DNA of 64,000 nucleotides from an uncultured Flavobacteriales bacterium (lineage in GTDB: Bacteria > Bacteroidota > Bacteroidia > Flavobacteriales > BACL11), in contig CAJIYG010000003.1 of assembly GCA_905181585.1 (NCBI GenBank), positions 142,702 through 206,701 on the forward strand, in the 5' to 3' direction. The notes beneath the pieces are model-generated. The model did not search any database, was not told the DNA's origin, and was given only the letters and a program-made list of their open reading frames with translations. Shown here in pieces: positions 16,717-26,841 of the stretch. Numbering within the stretch: position 1 is the stretch's first letter; the number at the start of each line of letters is the position of its first letter. The translations under genes and the position numbers were made by a program.

Positions 16717-17123
16717 TTAAATACGTGTAAGTAGTTATTTTCAACAGCGTAATTATACATTTTGAGCGGAAGTATTGCGGGGCTATTAGCGGCCATACCA
16801 TCTTGGTCTAATAAAAATGCCGAACTACAGCATCCGCAAAAAGCCAAACTTGAGTTAATAGAGTCAATATATGAACATGCTAAATTAGGTTCGTAGCTGC
16901 AATTTCTATCATAAATCTTAAATTCATAATTAGCATATCGGTAAATAATTATACCTTTATTTCCGCCAGAAACAATAATGCTATTTCCTAAAGAATTTAA
17001 GTCGCTAAATTCACTTAAAGACAAGTCAATTTCAAAATTAACATATACATTTTGAATATAATTGTCACTATTTCCACAACTTAATATTATTAAAAAAAAT
17101 AGTAAATAGATTAGCTTTTTCAT
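16713..17123 (-). CDS. Small lipoprotein, Rieske-like fold without the usual ligands
   Basis: 136 residues with a lipoprotein signal: hydrophobic segment then LILSCG, Cys16 being the likely lipidated residue. The rest recalls Flavobacterial Rieske-like proteins: '[27 protein letters not shown]', then CGCCSSAF, then '[15 protein letters not shown]'. Rieske proteins carry CxH and CxxH to hold a 2Fe-2S cluster, but here the matching places have Cys75, Cys83, Cys96, Cys98 and Cys99 and no His. It may be a disulfide-rich relic of the fold or bind another metal. Function unknown; the fold call is my own pattern match. Confidence 0.72.
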   Translation of the reverse strand: MKKLIYLLFFLIILSCGNSDNYIQNVYVNFEIDLSLSEFSDLNSLGNSIIVSGGNKGIIIYRYANYEFKIYDRNCSYEPNLACSYIDSINSSLAFCGCCSSAFLLDQDGMAANSPAILPLKMYNYAVENNYLHVFN

Positions 17124-17233
17124 TCTTGCAATTTTACTAAAAGAATATGAATATTTATTAAAAATACTCGTAATTTTTGTTATTTTTACAGACTTTAGAA
17201 TTTTAACTACACCTTAAAACGAAACATTATATT

Positions 17234-20200
17234 ATGTTGAGAAAAATTTATTTAATCATTTGTTTGTCATTCACCTCTTTAGCTGCTATTGCACAAACAG
17301 GAACATTAAAAGGAACCATATCTGATGCTATGTCAGGAGAATCTATTCCATTTGCCAACGTTGTTATTGAAAAAGATGGAGATCAATACGGAGGGACAAC
17401 AACTGATTTTGACGGTAATTATACTATTAAGCCAATTGAGCCAGGTAATTATTCTGTAAAAGCAACTTTTGTCGGATATGGTACAATTGAAGTAACTGGA
17501 GTAATTATTTCTGCGAACAAAATTACATTTCAAAATGTAAAACTTCAAGAAGGAGTTGCTCTTGGAGAAATAAAAATTATTGAGTACAAGAAGCCTTTGC
17601 TGGATCAAGATAATTTATCTGGAGAGACAAAAACAGCAGAAGAAATTGTTGCTCTTCCAACTAGAAATGTTGCATCTGTTGCAGCAACTACAGCTGGTAT
17701 TTATCAGAAAGATGAAGGAGATGCTGTAAACATGAGAGGGTCAAGAACAGATGCTACTTCTTATTATGTTGATGGTATAAAAGTGAGAGGTGCTCTTGGA
17801 GTTCCAACTTCTGGTATAGAACAAATTACGGTTGTAACTGGTGGTCTTCCAGCTCAATATGGTGATGCTACAGGAGGGATTATTGCAGTAACAACAAAAG
17901 GGCCTTCCAATAAACTATTTGGAGGTATTGAATTAGAATCCTCTTCTTTATTTGATGATTATAATTATGACCTAATAGGTTTTGGTTTATCTGGGCCTAT
18001 TCTTAAAAAAAGAAATTCTGATGGAACTAAGGGAAGCTCTATTCTAGGTTTCTTTTTATCAGGTGAGGCAAGAAGTGTTGATGACACTGACCCTTCTGCT
18101 ATAGGAAGATGGAAAGTAAAAGACGATGTTTTAAAAAATTTACAACAAACTCCATTTATTATAGCTCCAAATGCTAATGCTGGTTTCTTAAGTACATCTG
18201 ATTTTCTTGGTGAAGATGACTTTGAAAATGTTCAGGCAAAGTTAAATTCAAATGAAAAAAGACTTAACCTTTCAGGAAAGATTGATTTTAAGCCCGCTGA
18301 TAATACATTTTTATCTTTAGGGGGGACTTATTACAATAGAGTTAGTCGAGATTTCTCTGGATGGAGGTCAGTGTTCTCCTCAGCAAATAATAGAGAATCT
18401 TCTCAGCAAACATACAGAGTGTTTGGAAAATTAACTCAGAAATTCGGATCCGAAGAAGATAATGAAGAAAATAGTTCTACATTAATTAAAAATGCATTCT
18501 TTACGATTCAAGGAGATTATACAAGAAATCTTTACAATTTTGTTGATGCTGATCATCAATTTGATTTGTTTAACTATGGATATGTTGGGCAATTTAATAC
18601 TTATAAGACGCCATTCTACCAAAACGGAACTGCTATAGATTCTTCTACTGGAATAATTTACTCTGGTAGAATTCTAAGTGGTTGGGGAGATACATTATAT
18701 ACTTTTAATGAAAATAAGTATACTAATCAAGATCTTGCAAATTACACAAATGCATACTACCAAATGTTTAGTGATTATGGACTAACTTCTTTTGTTGGTG
18801 CTGAAAATGATGGTATTATTAGAACTGCAGCAGATTTAAAAGGACAGGGTTTAAGAAATGGAGATGGTCCTGCTTCAGTTTACTCTTTATTTGGAAATCA
18901 CGGAACTATGTATACAGGAGCTGCAAAGCAAGAAGATATTCAATCAACATTTAAAGCCTCCGGTTCTGCAGATATAAAAAATCATGAGTTCTCATTTGGT
19001 TTTGAGTTTGAACAAAGAGATGATTCTTACTGGGGCTTTGCTCCAGCTAATCTATTTGGGTTAATGAGACAGCTTTCCAACAAGCATATTCTTGAAAGAG
19101 ATTTAAGCAACCCAATACCAATTATTGATGTTAACGGTGTATATCAAGATACTGTTTACTATGATAGATTATTTGTTTCTGAAGAGCAATCATTTTTTGA
19201 TAGATCATTAAGAGAAGAATTAGGATTAGATCCAAATGGTACAGAATTTATTGATATTGATTCTTATCTTCCAAATACTTTTGATACAGAAATGTTTAGC
19301 CCTGATGAACTATTAAATAATGGTTCTAATCTTGCTTATTATTATGGCTATGATATTTATGGAAATAAACTAACTACAGATCCTACTCTTGAAGAGTTTT
19401 TCACTAAACAAGATGCTAATGGTAATTACACTAGAGAAATTGCATCTTTTAAACCAATTTATCAAGCTGGTTATATACAAGATAAATTTGCTATTGAAGA
19501 TTTAATTTTTAATATCGGACTTAGAGTGGATAGATATGATGCAAATCAAAAAGTATTAAGTGATAAATATCTTCTTTATGATTCATATACTGCAGGAAAT
19601 AATGATCCTTTGGGTTTAATTGGAAATACTCCTTCAACTATTGAGGATAATTATGTTGTTTATGTTGATGATGTATCAAACCCTTCAGAAATAGTTGGGT
19701 ATAGAGATAATGAAACTTGGTATAATGCAAGTGGACTTCAAATTTCAGATCCAAATTTATTAGCTGAAGCCGCAGGAGGAGCTATTCAGCCTTATGTAAA
19801 AGATCCAAATGCAGCTCTTTCTGGTGATGTTGATGTTTCAACAGCATTTGAAGACTATTCTCCTGAAACGGTATTTATGCCAAGAATTGCATTTTCATTT
19901 CCAATTTCTGATGAAGCACAATTCTTTGCTCATTATGATGTTTTAACTCAGCGCCCACCATCAGCTAACAGATTAGAGCCTGTTGATTATCTTTTTATGG
20001 CAGATAGAGTAGGTGCACTTTTAAATAATCCAGATCTTAAATCAGAAAAAACAGTTGATTATGAACTTGGTTTTGCTAAGACTTTATCATTAAGGTCAGC
20101 TCTGAAAATTTCTGCATTTTACAAAGAATTAAGAGATATGATTCAGGTAGTAAATGTTCTTGGGGCTTACCCTGCACAATACTTAACATATGGAAATATT

Positions 20201-20923
20201 GATTTTGGTACTGTCAAAGGAATGTCAGCTAATTTTGATCTTAGAAGAACAAATAATGTTAGTCTTACAGCTAATTACACTCTTCAATTTGCTGATGGAA
20301 CAGGTTCTTCTGCAACATCTGGTCAAAGTTTAGTAAATACAGGCCAGCCAAATTTACGAACAACTATTCCTCTAGCTTATGATCAGCGACATGCTCTATC
20401 TGCATCTGTTGATTATCGATATGGATCAGGAAAAGATTATAATGGTCCAGTTTGGTTTGGTAAAAATGTTTTTGCAGAAACTGGTGCTAATATGGTGTTA
20501 TCAGCTGGTTCAGGAACTCCATTTAGTAAGCAGTCTAATATAACACAAGAAGCGGCATCTGGAATAAATGATAGATCTACTCTTGAGGGAAGTTTAAATG
20601 GTTCAAGATTACCTTGGCAGTTTAGAATTAGTACTAAGGTAAATAAAGAGTTTGAAATTAAGTGGACAGAGAAAAAGAAATCTAATGTAAACGTGTACCT
20701 TCAGGTTCAGAATCTGCTAAATGCTAAAAATATTATTAGTGTTTACAGAGCAACTGGAAATCCAGAAGATGATGGTTATTTAACTTCAGCAGCTGCTCAA
20801 AATGCTATTGATGCTCAAAATAATCCAGACTCTTTTAGATATTTATACTCTTTAGCAGTTAATAATCCATCAAATTATAGCCTGCCTAGAATGTTTAGAG
20901 CTGGTATCAGTTTTCAATTTTAA
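17234..20923 (+). CDS. TonB-dependent receptor with carboxypeptidase-like regulatory domain
   Basis: Large outer-membrane receptor of 1229 residues. Signal peptide residues 1-20 (ending AAIAQ); carboxypeptidase-D-regulatory-like domain about 23-105 (GTLKGTISDAMSGESIPFANVVI); plug about 130-225 (VDGIKVRG, TGGLPAQYGDATGGIIAVTTKG); then a very large barrel ending in FQF. It heads a three-gene plus-strand run with a big secreted protein (19 bases on) and a PorV-like protein. No SusD is present, so this is not a classic polysaccharide locus. The substrate is unknown; it may import something handled by the secreted partner or act in its surface assembly. Confidence 0.93.
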   Translation: MLRKIYLIICLSFTSLAAIAQTGTLKGTISDAMSGESIPFANVVIEKDGDQYGGTTTDFDGNYTIKPIEPGNYSVKATFVGYGTIEVTGVIISANKITFQNVKLQEGVALGEIKIIEYKKPLLDQDNLSGETKTAEEIVALPTRNVASVAATTAGIYQKDEGDAVNMRGSRTDATSYYVDGIKVRGALGVPTSGIEQITVVTGGLPAQYGDATGGIIAVTTKGPSNKLFGGIELESSSLFDDYNYDLIGFGLSGPILKKRNSDGTKGSSILGFFLSGEARSVDDTDPSAIGRWKVKDDVLKNLQQTPFIIAPNANAGFLSTSDFLGEDDFENVQAKLNSNEKRLNLSGKIDFKPADNTFLSLGGTYYNRVSRDFSGWRSVFSSANNRESSQQTYRVFGKLTQKFGSEEDNEENSSTLIKNAFFTIQGDYTRNLYNFVDADHQFDLFNYGYVGQFNTYKTPFYQNGTAIDSSTGIIYSGRILSGWGDTLYTFNENKYTNQDLANYTNAYYQMFSDYGLTSFVGAENDGIIRTAADLKGQGLRNGDGPASVYSLFGNHGTMYTGAAKQEDIQSTFKASGSADIKNHEFSFGFEFEQRDDSYWGFAPANLFGLMRQLSNKHILERDLSNPIPIIDVNGVYQDTVYYDRLFVSEEQSFFDRSLREELGLDPNGTEFIDIDSYLPNTFDTEMFSPDELLNNGSNLAYYYGYDIYGNKLTTDPTLEEFFTKQDANGNYTREIASFKPIYQAGYIQDKFAIEDLIFNIGLRVDRYDANQKVLSDKYLLYDSYTAGNNDPLGLIGNTPSTIEDNYVVYVDDVSNPSEIVGYRDNETWYNASGLQISDPNLLAEAAGGAIQPYVKDPNAALSGDVDVSTAFEDYSPETVFMPRIAFSFPISDEAQFFAHYDVLTQRPPSANRLEPVDYLFMADRVGALLNNPDLKSEKTVDYELGFAKTLSLRSALKISAFYKELRDMIQVVNVLGAYPAQYLTYGNIDFGTVKGMSANFDLRRTNNVSLTANYTLQFADGTGSSATSGQSLVNTGQPNLRTTIPLAYDQRHALSASVDYRYGSGKDYNGPVWFGKNVFAETGANMVLSAGSGTPFSKQSNITQEAASGINDRSTLEGSLNGSRLPWQFRISTKVNKEFEIKWTEKKKSNVNVYLQVQNLLNAKNIISVYRATGNPEDDGYLTSAAAQNAIDAQNNPDSFRYLYSLAVNNPSNYSLPRMFRAGISFQF

Positions 20924-20942
20924 ATAAGAAGAAATTAGTAAT

Positions 20943-23900
20943 ATGAAAAATAAAGCATATATGATTAATAAAGCAAAAAAGGCATTGGTTATTTGTTTAG
21001 CGCTTGTAACTACATCTGTTTTTTCCAAAGAAAACATTACAAACAATATTTCATCAGTTGTTTATACTAAAGTAGCATCTGGCTGTTCTCCATCAATATC
21101 AAAGACAGATTTAGATGTTAATAATGTAAGAACAACTATTATGGCTGCTGGAGATATGTGGTGGAATCTTGACGATGCTAGATATGAAATTCCAAAAGAT
21201 GGAAATAAGCATTCTATGTTCGCAGGAGCCCTATGGATTGGTGGAGTAGATGCTGGAGGGCAATTAAAGGTTGCTGCTATGACTTATCGTCAAGGAGGAA
21301 GTGATTTTTGGACTGGTCCATTAAATACAACAACAGCAACAATTACTGCAGATGAATGTAATAAGTGGGATAAGCATTTCAAGATAGAAAGAGCAGATGT
21401 AGAAGAATATGCTGTTAGATTCGGAGTTGACCCTACATATGTAATTCCAAACTCAATTTTAGAATGGCCAGCAAGTGGAGATTTAGCACTTGGTCAGGAT
21501 CAGTTTTTAGCTCCTTTCTTTGATCTTAATGGAAATGGTTTATACGAGCCTTATGATGGAGATTATCCTGATTATAATATTACAGGAACTAATGATGATG
21601 CTAAACTTTTTGGTGATCAAACTCTTTGGTGGGTTTTTAATGATAAAGGAAATATCCATAGTGAAACAGAAGCAGATGCATTAGGATTAGAAATACATGC
21701 GCAAGCTTTTGGATTTACTGCTGATAATGAGGTTAATGATATGACATTTTACAACTATAAAATCATTAATAGATCAACACTTCCATTAAACGACACATAT
21801 TTTGGTCAGTGGGTAGATCCAGATTTAGGTTATTATTTAGATGATTATGTTGGATGTGATGTTGGTTTAGGGCTTGGTTTTTGCTATAATGGGGATGCTG
21901 AAGATGAAGGAGCAGCTGGTTATGGTTTTAACCCTCCTGCTATTGGAGTTGATTTCTTTCAAGGTCCTTTAGCTGATCCAAATGATGGTATCGATAACGA
22001 TAGAGATGGAACAATTGATGAATTGAATGAACAAATTATTATGTCAAAATTTGTTTACTATAACAATGACTTTACTGTAATTGGGAATCCTTCTGAGGGA
22101 ACTCATTTTTACAATTACCTAAGAGGAATTTGGAAAGATAATGTTCCTATGACTTATGGAGGTGATGGTCATGGGTCAGGTCAGGGAAGTACGACTGATA
22201 TTTGTAATTTTATGTTTCCTGGAACTTCAGATGATTCTTTTGGTGGTCTTGAATGGACAGAACAAACAGCAGGAAATATTCCTGCAGATAGAAGATTTTT
22301 ACAGTCTGCAGGTCCTTTTACACTCCAGCCTGGAGCAGTAAACGAGATAACAACTGGCGTTGTGTGGGCACGTGCAAAATCTGGTGGTCAAACAGCTTCT
22401 ATTGCACTTGTAAAAATTTATGATAGAGAGGCACAAGCTTTATTTGATAATAATTTTAATATTCTAAATGGTCCTGATGCTCCAGACTTAACTGTAAGAG
22501 AGCTAGACAAAGAACTAATTTTTACAATTTCAAATAGTGGAGCATCCAATAATATAAATGAAAGCTACGCTGAAAAAGATCCTTATATTACTAAGCCTGC
22601 CAATATTTTAACTGATTCAGCCTACAAATTTCAAGGGTATTTAGTTTATCAAATTAAAAATAATACCGTTTCTGTTACGGATTTAGATGATCCTGACTTA
22701 GCAAGATTAGTGTTTAGATCTGATATTAATGATACTACAACTGGAATTGTAAATCAATATTTAGACCCTTTACTAGGAGTTTATACTCCAGTAGAAGAAG
22801 TTAGTTCAGTTTTAAGTGATGGAGTGATTGGTTCTGTAGATGAGGGTATTCAATATTCTTTTCAAATTACTGAAGATAAGTTTGCATTAGGTAATACAAG
22901 ACTTGTAAATCATAAAACATACTACTTTACATCTATTGCATACGGTTACAATAGAGCTGAAGAAAATGCAGATCCATATGATGTAAATTCTTCTGAATAT
23001 GACGGAAGAAATCAACCTTATATTGGAGGAAGAAGAAATATAAAAGTTTACTCAGCTATTCCACATTTCACTGAGCCAGATGCTGGTGGAACTTCACTTA
23101 GCGCTGCATATGGAGATGGAGTTGAAATTACAAGAATAGAAGGAAGAGGAAATGGAGGTAATTCTTTAGAGTTAACAGAGGCTTCTGTTACAGAAATTCT
23201 AAATAATTCTGATGCAAGATCTTTTAATCCTACATATGTAGCTGGTAATGGACCTGTTTCAATTTCAGTTGTAGATCCTGTTAAAATTCCTCAAGGAGAT
23301 TACACACTTAAGTTGTTTAATCCTGAATTTAGTGGTACTAGTATAATCTCATATAACAATTGGGAATTAAGTGATCAAAATAGTGGTAATGTTATAGGGT
23401 CATCAAATCAATCATTATTAGTAGGAAGTGAAAAATATGTTGAGCCGCTAGGACTAAATATAAAAGTTAAGCAAGCATCTGAGCCTGGATCAGACCCTGC
23501 TAACATTGATAATAATGGATTACTTTCTAGTGAAATAGAATTTGAAAATATTAATGATAGATGGTTAAGTGGTGTTCCAGATAGAGATGATGAATCTGCA
23601 TTTTTTAGTGTTTGGGGATTAAATTGGATTAGATCAGGATCTTATACTAATGCTACAAACGGTTTATTAAGTGATTATTCTCAAACCGATGATCCAAGTG
23701 GAATATATGAGGGAGCAATTGAGCAAACAGTAAATTTTTCTCTTTTTGGAGGTCAAGAAATAACTGGAGGAACATGGTCTCCTTATAGATTTGCATCATA
23801 TTTTCAAGATGGTCCAGGTCACAGTAGTTCTATTACCTCACAAGCAAAAATGGAAACTTTAAATTCAGTTGATATAATTTTTACTGACGACAAAACTAAA

Positions 23901-25124
23901 TGGTCTAGAGCTGTTATTGTTGAAGCTCAAGAAGATCCAAATCTTGCTATTGGTGGAGCAGTTAAAATGGGATTAAGACAGGAAAATTCAGTTAATAAAG
24001 AAGGAGAAGATGATGGTTCTGGAAGAAAAGGAATGGGATGGTTCCCTGGATATGCTATCGATATTGAAACTGGTGAAAGGCTAAATATCGTATTTGCTGA
24101 AGATTCTTGGCTAACAAGTGATAATGGAAATGATATGAAGTGGAACCCTACTTCAAATATTGTAACAGATGAATTTCCTCAATATGATGCTGCTACTCAA
24201 ACATTTTCCGGAGGAAATTATCTTCTAGGAGGTAAACATTTTGTTTATGTTATAAATGGCCAATCTTGGGTAAAAGGAACTGAAGATTATGTAAATGGTT
24301 CTTTCTCAGATGTAGACAATAGTCCAAATTATGATGAATGTGAGTGGATTTATAATCAACTTTTAGATGATGATAATGGAGTCGGCAAATGGAAAGTATT
24401 TAAAAATTGTACTTGGGTTGGAATGCCTTTATTAGCTCCTGGAAGAACTTTACTTACAAATGATGCTAAAGTTAAATTAAGAGTTTCTAAGCCTTACAAA
24501 CAATATGAAACAGCTAATCCTGGAGATATTCTAACGAAAAATGATGCATTAGTAATTGGTGAAACATACGTAGTAGCTTATGAGAATTCACCTACAACAT
24601 GGGGAGGTAAATCAATTACTCATGATGGTAATACTTATGAGCCCGGTGATGTCTTCCAAGCTTCAACAACTTCTTTTGGTGGAAGTAGTAAGGGGAGAGT
24701 TGTAAGATATAATCCATTAAATTCATTTAATCCTATATATAATTTCAGTACTGATGATATAGTTGCTGTAAAAGGAGACGCAGGAGTTGCTAAGAGTGCT
24801 TTAGATATGATTAATGTTGTTCCTAATCCTTATTATGGTTACTCTAGCTATGAAGTAAATCAGCTTGATAATAGAGTTAAAATAACAAATCTCCCACAGG
24901 TTGCAACAATTAAAATATTTACTGTAAGTGGTACACTTGTAAGAGAGCTAAAGAAAGATGATGCTGTTACTTCTATAGATTGGGATTTGAAAAATGATTT
25001 TGGAATCCCAATTGCAAGTGGAATGTATGTTATTCACGTTGAAACTTATATTAATGGTAAAAAGAAAAATAAGGTAATTAAATGGTTTGGCGCTTTACGT
25101 CCAATTGATTTAGATACATTCTAA
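20943..25124 (+). CDS. Large secreted protein with T9SS-like C-terminal domain
   Basis: 1393 residues. Signal peptide about 1-30 (ALVICLALVTTSVFSK); an alternative start is Met8. Near the N-terminus 'GDMWWNLDDARYEIPKDGNKHSMFAGALWIGGVDAGG' is a block I recall from large Bacteroidota secreted proteins. 'DPNDGIDNDRDGTIDE' looks like a calcium-binding loop. The C-terminal about 95 residues (from 'NVVPNPYYGYSSYE' through 'VKITNLPQVATIKIFTVSGTLVRELKKD' and 'DLKNDFGIPIASGMYVIHVE') form the Ig-like fold of T9SS sorting domains. It is probably exposed on or released from the cell surface. The molecular function is unknown. Confidence 0.88.
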   Translation: MKNKAYMINKAKKALVICLALVTTSVFSKENITNNISSVVYTKVASGCSPSISKTDLDVNNVRTTIMAAGDMWWNLDDARYEIPKDGNKHSMFAGALWIGGVDAGGQLKVAAMTYRQGGSDFWTGPLNTTTATITADECNKWDKHFKIERADVEEYAVRFGVDPTYVIPNSILEWPASGDLALGQDQFLAPFFDLNGNGLYEPYDGDYPDYNITGTNDDAKLFGDQTLWWVFNDKGNIHSETEADALGLEIHAQAFGFTADNEVNDMTFYNYKIINRSTLPLNDTYFGQWVDPDLGYYLDDYVGCDVGLGLGFCYNGDAEDEGAAGYGFNPPAIGVDFFQGPLADPNDGIDNDRDGTIDELNEQIIMSKFVYYNNDFTVIGNPSEGTHFYNYLRGIWKDNVPMTYGGDGHGSGQGSTTDICNFMFPGTSDDSFGGLEWTEQTAGNIPADRRFLQSAGPFTLQPGAVNEITTGVVWARAKSGGQTASIALVKIYDREAQALFDNNFNILNGPDAPDLTVRELDKELIFTISNSGASNNINESYAEKDPYITKPANILTDSAYKFQGYLVYQIKNNTVSVTDLDDPDLARLVFRSDINDTTTGIVNQYLDPLLGVYTPVEEVSSVLSDGVIGSVDEGIQYSFQITEDKFALGNTRLVNHKTYYFTSIAYGYNRAEENADPYDVNSSEYDGRNQPYIGGRRNIKVYSAIPHFTEPDAGGTSLSAAYGDGVEITRIEGRGNGGNSLELTEASVTEILNNSDARSFNPTYVAGNGPVSISVVDPVKIPQGDYTLKLFNPEFSGTSIISYNNWELSDQNSGNVIGSSNQSLLVGSEKYVEPLGLNIKVKQASEPGSDPANIDNNGLLSSEIEFENINDRWLSGVPDRDDESAFFSVWGLNWIRSGSYTNATNGLLSDYSQTDDPSGIYEGAIEQTVNFSLFGGQEITGGTWSPYRFASYFQDGPGHSSSITSQAKMETLNSVDIIFTDDKTKWSRAVIVEAQEDPNLAIGGAVKMGLRQENSVNKEGEDDGSGRKGMGWFPGYAIDIETGERLNIVFAEDSWLTSDNGNDMKWNPTSNIVTDEFPQYDAATQTFSGGNYLLGGKHFVYVINGQSWVKGTEDYVNGSFSDVDNSPNYDECEWIYNQLLDDDNGVGKWKVFKNCTWVGMPLLAPGRTLLTNDAKVKLRVSKPYKQYETANPGDILTKNDALVIGETYVVAYENSPTTWGGKSITHDGNTYEPGDVFQASTTSFGGSSKGRVVRYNPLNSFNPIYNFSTDDIVAVKGDAGVAKSALDMINVVPNPYYGYSSYEVNQLDNRVKITNLPQVATIKIFTVSGTLVRELKKDDAVTSIDWDLKNDFGIPIASGMYVIHVETYINGKKKNKVIKWFGALRPIDLDTF

Positions 25125-25150
25125 AAAAAATAATAGCGAAAATAAATATT

Positions 25151-26227
25151 ATGAATATGAAAGAAATTAGTAGATTATTAAAAGTATCCCTGATGGTAGC
25201 ATGTTTACTTTTTGGTGGAGAAATGTTTGCCGGTAATGAACAAAGAGCTGGACAAGCAGGAGCTTCAGAATTATTAATAAACCCTTGGGCAAGAACATCT
25301 GGATGGGCTGATGCTAATGTTGCTGGAGTTAAAGGTCTTGAAGGAATTTTTTCTAATGTTGCAGGCCTTGCTTTTACTAAGAAAACAGAACTTATATTTT
25401 CTCAGACATCTTGGCTTCAATATGGAGGTAAAATGTTTGATGCAAATAGTTCAGTAAGTAATATCAGTACTTTTGGTTTTGCTCAAAAAATGGGAGAGTC
25501 AGGAGTTTTAGGTTTTGCCGTTATGAATATGAATTTTGGAGAAATAGAGATAACCACAGTTGATCTTCCCGATGGAGGTATTGGAACTTTTTCTCCTAAG
25601 TATATGAACATAAGTATGTCATATTCAAAAATATTCTCAAATAGTATTTATGGTGGTATGACAATTAAAATGATTTCAGAACAAATTTCAAATGTTGGAG
25701 CTAATGGAGTTGCTTTAGATGCAGGTATACAATATGTAACTGGGGAGAAAGATAATTTAAAGTTTGGTATCTCTTTAAAGAATGTTGGCCCTAGAATGTC
25801 ATTTGCTGGAGATGGACTATCCTTTAGAAATTATTTAAATCCTAATTATGAAATGACTGCTGAACAGAGATCGTCAGAGTTTGAATTACCAGCTTTATTA
25901 AACATTGGGTTATCTTATGATTTTATTGTTGAAGACCATAGATTAACAGGGGCAGGAGCATTTACATCCAACTCATTTCAAAAAGATCAATATAGATTAG
26001 GGGGTGAATATTCATATAAAGATTATTTAATGATTAGAGCTGGGTATACTTATGAAGAAGGTATTAATGATCCTTCAACCAGAACAACTGCATTAAGAGG
26101 CCCATCTGCAGGTTTTACTGTTGAACTACCAATGGGTAACGGAAGTTCTTTTGGTTTAGACTATTCATATAGACATACTGATCCATTTCAAGGTTCTCAT
26201 GCTATTGGAGCAAGAATAAATCTTTAG
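25151..26227 (+). CDS. PorV/PorQ family outer-membrane protein
   Basis: 358 residues; signal peptide ending about residue 28 (LLFGGEMFAGNEQ). The mature start 'AGQAGASELLINPWARTSGWADANVAGVKGLEGIFSNVAGLAF' is the family opening, in which the protein names the Asn-Pro-Ala/Gly motif of FadL-like barrels. The barrel ends GARINL. PorV is the shuttle that takes T9SS cargo from the translocon to the attachment complex. Position 26 bases after a T9SS-like cargo gene suggests a dedicated partner, not the general PorV. The latter is inference. Confidence 0.88.
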   Translation: MNMKEISRLLKVSLMVACLLFGGEMFAGNEQRAGQAGASELLINPWARTSGWADANVAGVKGLEGIFSNVAGLAFTKKTELIFSQTSWLQYGGKMFDANSSVSNISTFGFAQKMGESGVLGFAVMNMNFGEIEITTVDLPDGGIGTFSPKYMNISMSYSKIFSNSIYGGMTIKMISEQISNVGANGVALDAGIQYVTGEKDNLKFGISLKNVGPRMSFAGDGLSFRNYLNPNYEMTAEQRSSEFELPALLNIGLSYDFIVEDHRLTGAGAFTSNSFQKDQYRLGGEYSYKDYLMIRAGYTYEEGINDPSTRTTALRGPSAGFTVELPMGNGSSFGLDYSYRHTDPFQGSHAIGARINL

Positions 26228-26279
26228 TAATATTACAAGCTAGATTTATATTTTTAAAACCTTATTAATATAATTTATT

Positions 26280-26360
26280 ATGAATAAATACTTTTCTAAA
26301 ATCCAAATTGCAGTTGCAATTATTGTTCTTATAGTAATTAACCTATTAATTATTTTTTAA
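26280..26360 (+). CDS. Tiny single-pass membrane peptide upstream of greA (26 aa)
   Basis: The short ORF MNKYFSKIQIAVAIIVLIVI... ends with NLLIIF. It has seven polar or basic residues and then an unbroken hydrophobic helix of about 18 residues, so it could be one membrane span with its N-terminus inside. The stop is directly followed by gtg atg of greA, which suggests coupled translation. No family is recognised. In AT-rich DNA such an ORF could arise by chance, but the clean charge-then-helix layout and tight fit to greA argue for a real gene. Confidence 0.5.
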   Translation: MNKYFSKIQIAVAIIVLIVINLLIIF

Positions 26361-26363
26361 GTG

Positions 26364-26840
26364 ATGAGCGCAACAATATATCTTTCACAGAATGGATATG
26401 ATAATCTTAAAAAAGAATTACATACTCTTAAGACTGTAGATAGGCCTCATATTATTAATCAAATTGCCGAAGCTAGAGATAAGGGAGATTTGTCAGAAAA
26501 TGCAGAGTATGATGCTGCAAAAGAGGCTCAAGGTCTGCTAGAAGCACGAATTTCAAAACTAGAAAATGATTTAAGTAATTCACGTGTTATTGATGAAAGT
26601 CAATTGAGTACTGATAGTGTAAGCTTACTTACAAAGGTTACTATAAAAAATCCTAAAAACAATATGGAGATGTCGTATGCTATTGTTTCAGAGTCTGAGG
26701 CTAATTTAGCTGAAAAGAAAATCTCTGCATCATCACCAATAGGTAAAGGTCTTTTAGGAAAAAAAGTAGGTGAAGTTGTTGAAATTCAGGTGCCAAATGG
26801 AATTGTAAATTTTGAAATTATAAATATTTCAAGACTTTAA
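26364..26840 (+). CDS. greA: Transcription elongation factor GreA
   Basis: Rescues backtracked RNA polymerase by stimulating transcript cleavage; 158 residues. The N-terminal coiled coil has the tip acidic pair in 'ARDKGDLSENAEYDAAKEAQ' (Asp and Glu near residue 42), and the C-terminal FKBP-like domain ends with 'SPIGKGLLGKKVGEVVEIQVPNG'. ATG at 26364 is preferred over the adjacent GTG at 26361. The HIT gene starts 1 base after its stop, so the two are cotranscribed. Confidence 0.96.
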   Translation: MSATIYLSQNGYDNLKKELHTLKTVDRPHIINQIAEARDKGDLSENAEYDAAKEAQGLLEARISKLENDLSNSRVIDESQLSTDSVSLLTKVTIKNPKNNMEMSYAIVSESEANLAEKKISASSPIGKGLLGKKVGEVVEIQVPNGIVNFEIINISRL

Positions 26841-26841
26841 A

